From CAYRVF01 sp964427535 (GTDB taxonomy: Bacteria > Chloroflexota > Ktedonobacteria > Ktedonobacterales > JADMIN01): a stretch of 15,952 nucleotides of DNA. Every line of letters begins with the position of its first letter. Within the stretch, counting starts at the first letter, position 1. This document shows positions 13,767 to 15,952 of the stretch, piece after piece. The position numbers and the translations under genes were made by a program. The stretch lies in the NCBI GenBank assembly GCA_964427535.1, contig CAYRVF010000117.1:1-15952 (forward strand), read 5' to 3'. The notes beneath the pieces were generated by a model. That model ran no database searches, was not told the DNA's origin, and saw only the letters and a list, made by a program, of their open reading frames with translations.

Positions 13767-14477
13767 CTACTTCGCGCCGATGCGCTCCTCGTCTTCGACA
13801 GACGTTGAGGGCTCACTGTTCTTCTGCAGTTGGCGGCGGACGAACCACGTCGCCGTGCCCGCGACGAGCAGCAGCGCCAGCACGACGAGGAAGATCGCGC
13901 TGTCGGAGACGAAATCGAGGAAGCCCGCCCAGAACGTGCTGAAGAGACGCGCCTGCCGGCCGAGGAGCAGGCCGATGGCGAAATAGCCGCTCGCCCAGAT
14001 CACGGCGGCGAGTGCGGACGTGGGCGCGAAGACGCGATACGGGATACCCGAGAGCCCAGCCATCACCGTCGTAGGGATACGCAAACCCGGGATGAGGCGT
14101 CCCAGCACGATCGCGACGGGACCATGCCGGTTGAACCACGTCTCCAGCCGGTTGAGACGCTTCGCGCTGATGTGCAGATACTTGCCGTACTTCTCTAGCA
14201 GTGGCCGTCCGCCACGCCGCATGACCGTGTAGAGCAGCGATGAGCCGAGGAAAGCCGCCAGGCTGCTGAGTAAGATGATGCGGACGCCGTACAGCACCGG
14301 CGGATGGTGCCGCGCGCCAGCCAGCGCGATGAGTGAGTCGCCCGGAATCGGTATTGGGATGCCCGCCTCCTCGATGAGCAGCAGGCAGAACAGCCCAGAA
14401 AACTCATGCGCCAGCAAGAATCTGAAGATATGCGACACATGTGGCGCGAACGCCGCGAAGTAGAGATAGAGCGTCAT
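13767..14477 (-). CDS. DedA (SNARE-associated/VTT) family membrane protein
   Basis: This 236-residue integral membrane protein belongs to the DedA family, members of which act in membrane homeostasis. Some flip phospholipids or polyprenyl-phosphate carriers across the cytoplasmic membrane. The exact substrate here is unknown. Family marks are the acidic pair and proline motif EEAGIPIPIPGD (36-47) in the first re-entrant region, and GRLIPGLRIPTTVMAGLSG (126-144), with Arg127, Pro130 and Arg133, in the second. Four to five hydrophobic segments are visible, and the C-terminus is polar. The ATG at 14477 is supported by AAGGTG at 14485-14490, seven bases upstream. It stands alone between aspS and ptsH on the minus strand. 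Alkaline-phosphatase-like or selenite-related names sometimes given to such proteins are not supported by sequence. Confidence 0.92.
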   Translation of the reverse strand: MTLYLYFAAFAPHVSHIFRFLLAHEFSGLFCLLLIEEAGIPIPIPGDSLIALAGARHHPPVLYGVRIILLSSLAAFLGSSLLYTVMRRGGRPLLEKYGKYLHISAKRLNRLETWFNRHGPVAIVLGRLIPGLRIPTTVMAGLSGIPYRVFAPTSALAAVIWASGYFAIGLLLGRQARLFSTFWAGFLDFVSDSAIFLVVLALLLVAGTATWFVRRQLQKNSEPSTSVEDEERIGAK

Positions 14478-14679
14478 GCTGTCTCACCTTCCGCCGAAAC
14501 GTTCACATACCATCTCGGTATACCGGCCCTTGCTCGTGTGTGGCTCTACGCTAACTCTGCACTGGCAGTATACATCGTGTACTGGAAAGAATTGGCGCGT
14601 CGATGTCGCAAGTCTGTCGCATATCTCGCACCAGCCGCCATCCGCCACGTCCCGTGTCCGCAAGCTGCCAGACAGACGA

Positions 14680-14712
14680 CATCCGCCGGGAAGCGTGGTT
14701 TCCCGGCGGATG
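14680..14712 (-). terminator. Terminator hairpin downstream of aspS
   Basis: The arms 14680-14692 and 14700-14712 form a perfect 13-bp stem (CATCCGCCGGGAA and complement) with a 7-base loop, 54 bases past the aspS stop. On the minus strand it is followed by TCGTCTGTCT, a weak T-rich tail. Terminator function is likely from position and stability. Confidence 0.75.
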
Positions 14713-14724
14713 CGTTGACACATG

Positions 14725-14746
14725 TGAGACACGGCTGAGACACGGC
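14725..14746. repeat. Tandem 11-bp direct repeat
   Basis: TGAGACACGGC occurs twice with no gap (14725-14735 and 14736-14746), and a diverged third unit may precede it (TTGACACATG, 14715-14724). It lies between the aspS stop and its terminator hairpin. Function unknown. Confidence 0.7.
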
Positions 14747-14765
14747 AGGTGATGCGTATCTCGCC

Positions 14766-15952
14766 CTATGCGCGTTTCTCCGGCTCACGAAGTTGGAGCG
14801 ACAGCTCGCGCAGTTGCTCGTCGGAGACTGGCGAGGGGGCGTGCATGAGCGCGTCCTGCCCGTTCTGCATCTTCGGGAACGTGATGACGTCGCGGATGGT
14901 ATCGGCGTTCTCAGAGAGCAGCATCACAAGCCGGTCGATGCCCAGCGCAATGCCGCCGTGCGGCGGCGCGCCCAACTCGAAGGCTTCGAGCATGTGGCCG
15001 AACTGCTCGTCGATCTGCTCCTCCGTCAGGCCGAGCACCTGGAATACCTTCCGCTGCAGCTCCGGCACGTTGATGCGGATGCTGCCGCCGCCGATCTCGT
15101 AGCCATTGGCGACGATGTCGTACTGCCGCGCGGTGATCGCCAGCGGGTCGGTGTCGAGCAGCGGCTCCTGCCCGGGCCGCATCCCCGAGAAGGGATTGTG
15201 CGTCGCGTGATAGCGCTCTTTGCCGTCCTCGTTGATGACTTCAAGCAGTGGGAAGTCCACCACCCAGGCCAGCGCCATCTCGTCGGGATCGATCAGCCCG
15301 AGCTGTTCGCCAGCCCGCGTGCGCAGACGTGAGAGCACGTCATTCACGACCTTCGTGTCGTCGGCGACGAACAGCAGCAGGTCGCCTGTCTCGGCGCCCA
15401 TATGCGTGGCGATGCGCTGGATGTCGTCGGGCGAGAGGAACCGCGTCACCGGCCCCTTCGGACCCTCCGGCTGCAGCGCGAGCGTGACCAGCCCCTTCGC
15501 GCCGAGGCTGCGGACGAACTCTGTCAGCTCGTCGATCTCTTTGCGCGTTGCGTTCGCGCGGCCCGGCATGCGCAAGCCCTTCACCACGCCGCCACGGTCG
15601 AGCGCGTCGGTGAAGACCTTGAACTCACCCAGACGCGCAAGCTCGCCTAGCGAGACCAGTGGCAGGTCGAAGCGCAGGTCAGGGCGGTCGTTGCCGTAGC
15701 GCTCCATCGCGTCAGCGTAGGAGATGCGCGGGAACGGAACCTGCTTGATGCGCTTGTTTGTCGTCCGCTGTACGAGCGCGATGAGCATGGCCTCGATGAG
15801 GCCCATCACGTCCTCCTCGGCGACGAACGACATCTCGACGTCGAGCTGGGTGAACTCCGGCTGCCGGTCGGCGCGCAGGTCCTCATCGCGGAAGCAGCGC
15901 GCGATCTGGAAGTAGCGGTCGATGCCCGCCACCATCAGCAGCTGCTTGAACT
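14766..15952 (-). CDS. aspS: Aspartyl-tRNA synthetase, N-terminal part beyond window edge
   Basis: This class II aminoacyl-tRNA synthetase charges tRNA-Asp (or both tRNA-Asp and tRNA-Asn) with aspartate in the cytoplasm. The frame is open to the window edge; 394 residues are visible of a usual bacterial length near 590. Motif 2 is RCFRDEDLRADRQPEFTQLD (visible residues 18-37) and motif 3 is GIALGIDRLVMLLS (about 333-346). The roughly 130-residue stretch between them around the middle corresponds to the GAD insertion of bacterial-type AspRS. The C-terminus has the typical DVITFPKMQNGQDALMHAPSPV. The tRNA anticodon-binding domain, which decides discriminating versus non-discriminating behaviour, lies outside the window. 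The TAG stop at 14766-14768 is followed by a hairpin terminator. Gatekeeping or editing anomalies are not visible. Confidence 0.96.
   Translation of the reverse strand, partial: FKQLLMVAGIDRYFQIARCFRDEDLRADRQPEFTQLDVEMSFVAEEDVMGLIEAMLIALVQRTTNKRIKQVPFPRISYADAMERYGNDRPDLRFDLPLVSLGELARLGEFKVFTDALDRGGVVKGLRMPGRANATRKEIDELTEFVRSLGAKGLVTLALQPEGPKGPVTRFLSPDDIQRIATHMGAETGDLLLFVADDTKVVNDVLSRLRTRAGEQLGLIDPDEMALAWVVDFPLLEVINEDGKERYHATHNPFSGMRPGQEPLLDTDPLAITARQYDIVANGYEIGGGSIRINVPELQRKVFQVLGLTEEQIDEQFGHMLEAFELGAPPHGGIALGIDRLVMLLSENADTIRDVITFPKMQNGQDALMHAPSPVSDEQLRELSLQLREPEKRA

Larger units (their letters stand above)
14478..14765. other. Spacer between aspS and the DedA-family gene
   Basis: Besides the aspS terminator and an 11-bp tandem repeat, this gap holds a minus-strand TATACT (14572-14567) that could be the -10 box of the DedA gene, with no good -35 box. 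It also holds two copies of TGTCGCA exactly 11 bases apart (14604-14610 and 14615-14621) and a third variant, TCTCGCA, at 14624-14630. No gene is supported. Confidence 0.4.

Noticed and set aside
14406..14738. Small plus-strand gene in the aspS-dedA gap (110 codons)
   Set aside because: It begins antisense inside the DedA gene, runs through a terminator hairpin, and has no ribosome binding site or recognisable feature.

Overview
The window is GC-rich chromosomal DNA of a bacterium. I infer a member or relative of the Chloroflexota. The reasons are the mixture of bacterial complex I genes, a DUF2630 small protein, a Gram-positive-style HPr with Ser46, a CYP102-type P450 fusion, and many intergenic C-rich/G-rich palindromes of a kind I associate with that phylum. 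This assignment is moderate confidence only; no rRNA or other marker gene is present to settle it.

Layout. (1) 2-4196, plus strand: the distal end of a complex I (nuo) operon, with nuoL (its 5' part is outside the window), nuoM and nuoN about 22 bases apart, closed by a perfect 23-bp hairpin. (2) 4197-5652: a repeat-filled spacer, then a lone FAD-dependent amine/amino-acid oxidase-like gene, convergent with the next gene. (3) 5747-6838, minus: an HtrA/DegP-like serine protease with a PDZ domain but no visible membrane anchor. (4) 6839-7327: its leader and promoter plus three palindromic repeats. (5) 7328-10570, minus: a 1080-residue self-sufficient cytochrome P450 fused to its reductase (CYP102/P450-BM3 architecture). 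Its sigma70-type promoter is bracketed by two near-identical 22-bp operators. (6) 10949-11194, plus: a DUF2630 small protein. (7) 11210-13421, minus: ptsH-ptsI, the general phosphotransferase proteins, with no sugar-specific EII beside them. (8) 13767-14477, minus: a DedA-family membrane protein. (9) 14766 to the end, minus: the C-terminal two thirds of aspartyl-tRNA synthetase.

The genes do not form one pathway. NuoL, NuoM and NuoN are the proton-pumping membrane-arm subunits of NADH:quinone oxidoreductase. PtsH and PtsI pass phosphate from PEP to HPr. The P450 fusion probably hydroxylates fatty acids or similar amphiphiles under a TetR-like repressor encoded elsewhere. The remaining genes look like independent transcription units.

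Nearly every non-operonic gap carries one or more copies of two palindromic repeats. These recur in the same order and at similar spacing, so they look like parts of one dispersed composite element. The most distinctive signals are the operator-bracketed P450 promoter, this composite repeat, and the soluble HtrA with a palindrome abutting its ribosome binding site. I saw no CRISPR array, tRNA, rRNA, transposase or phage gene.
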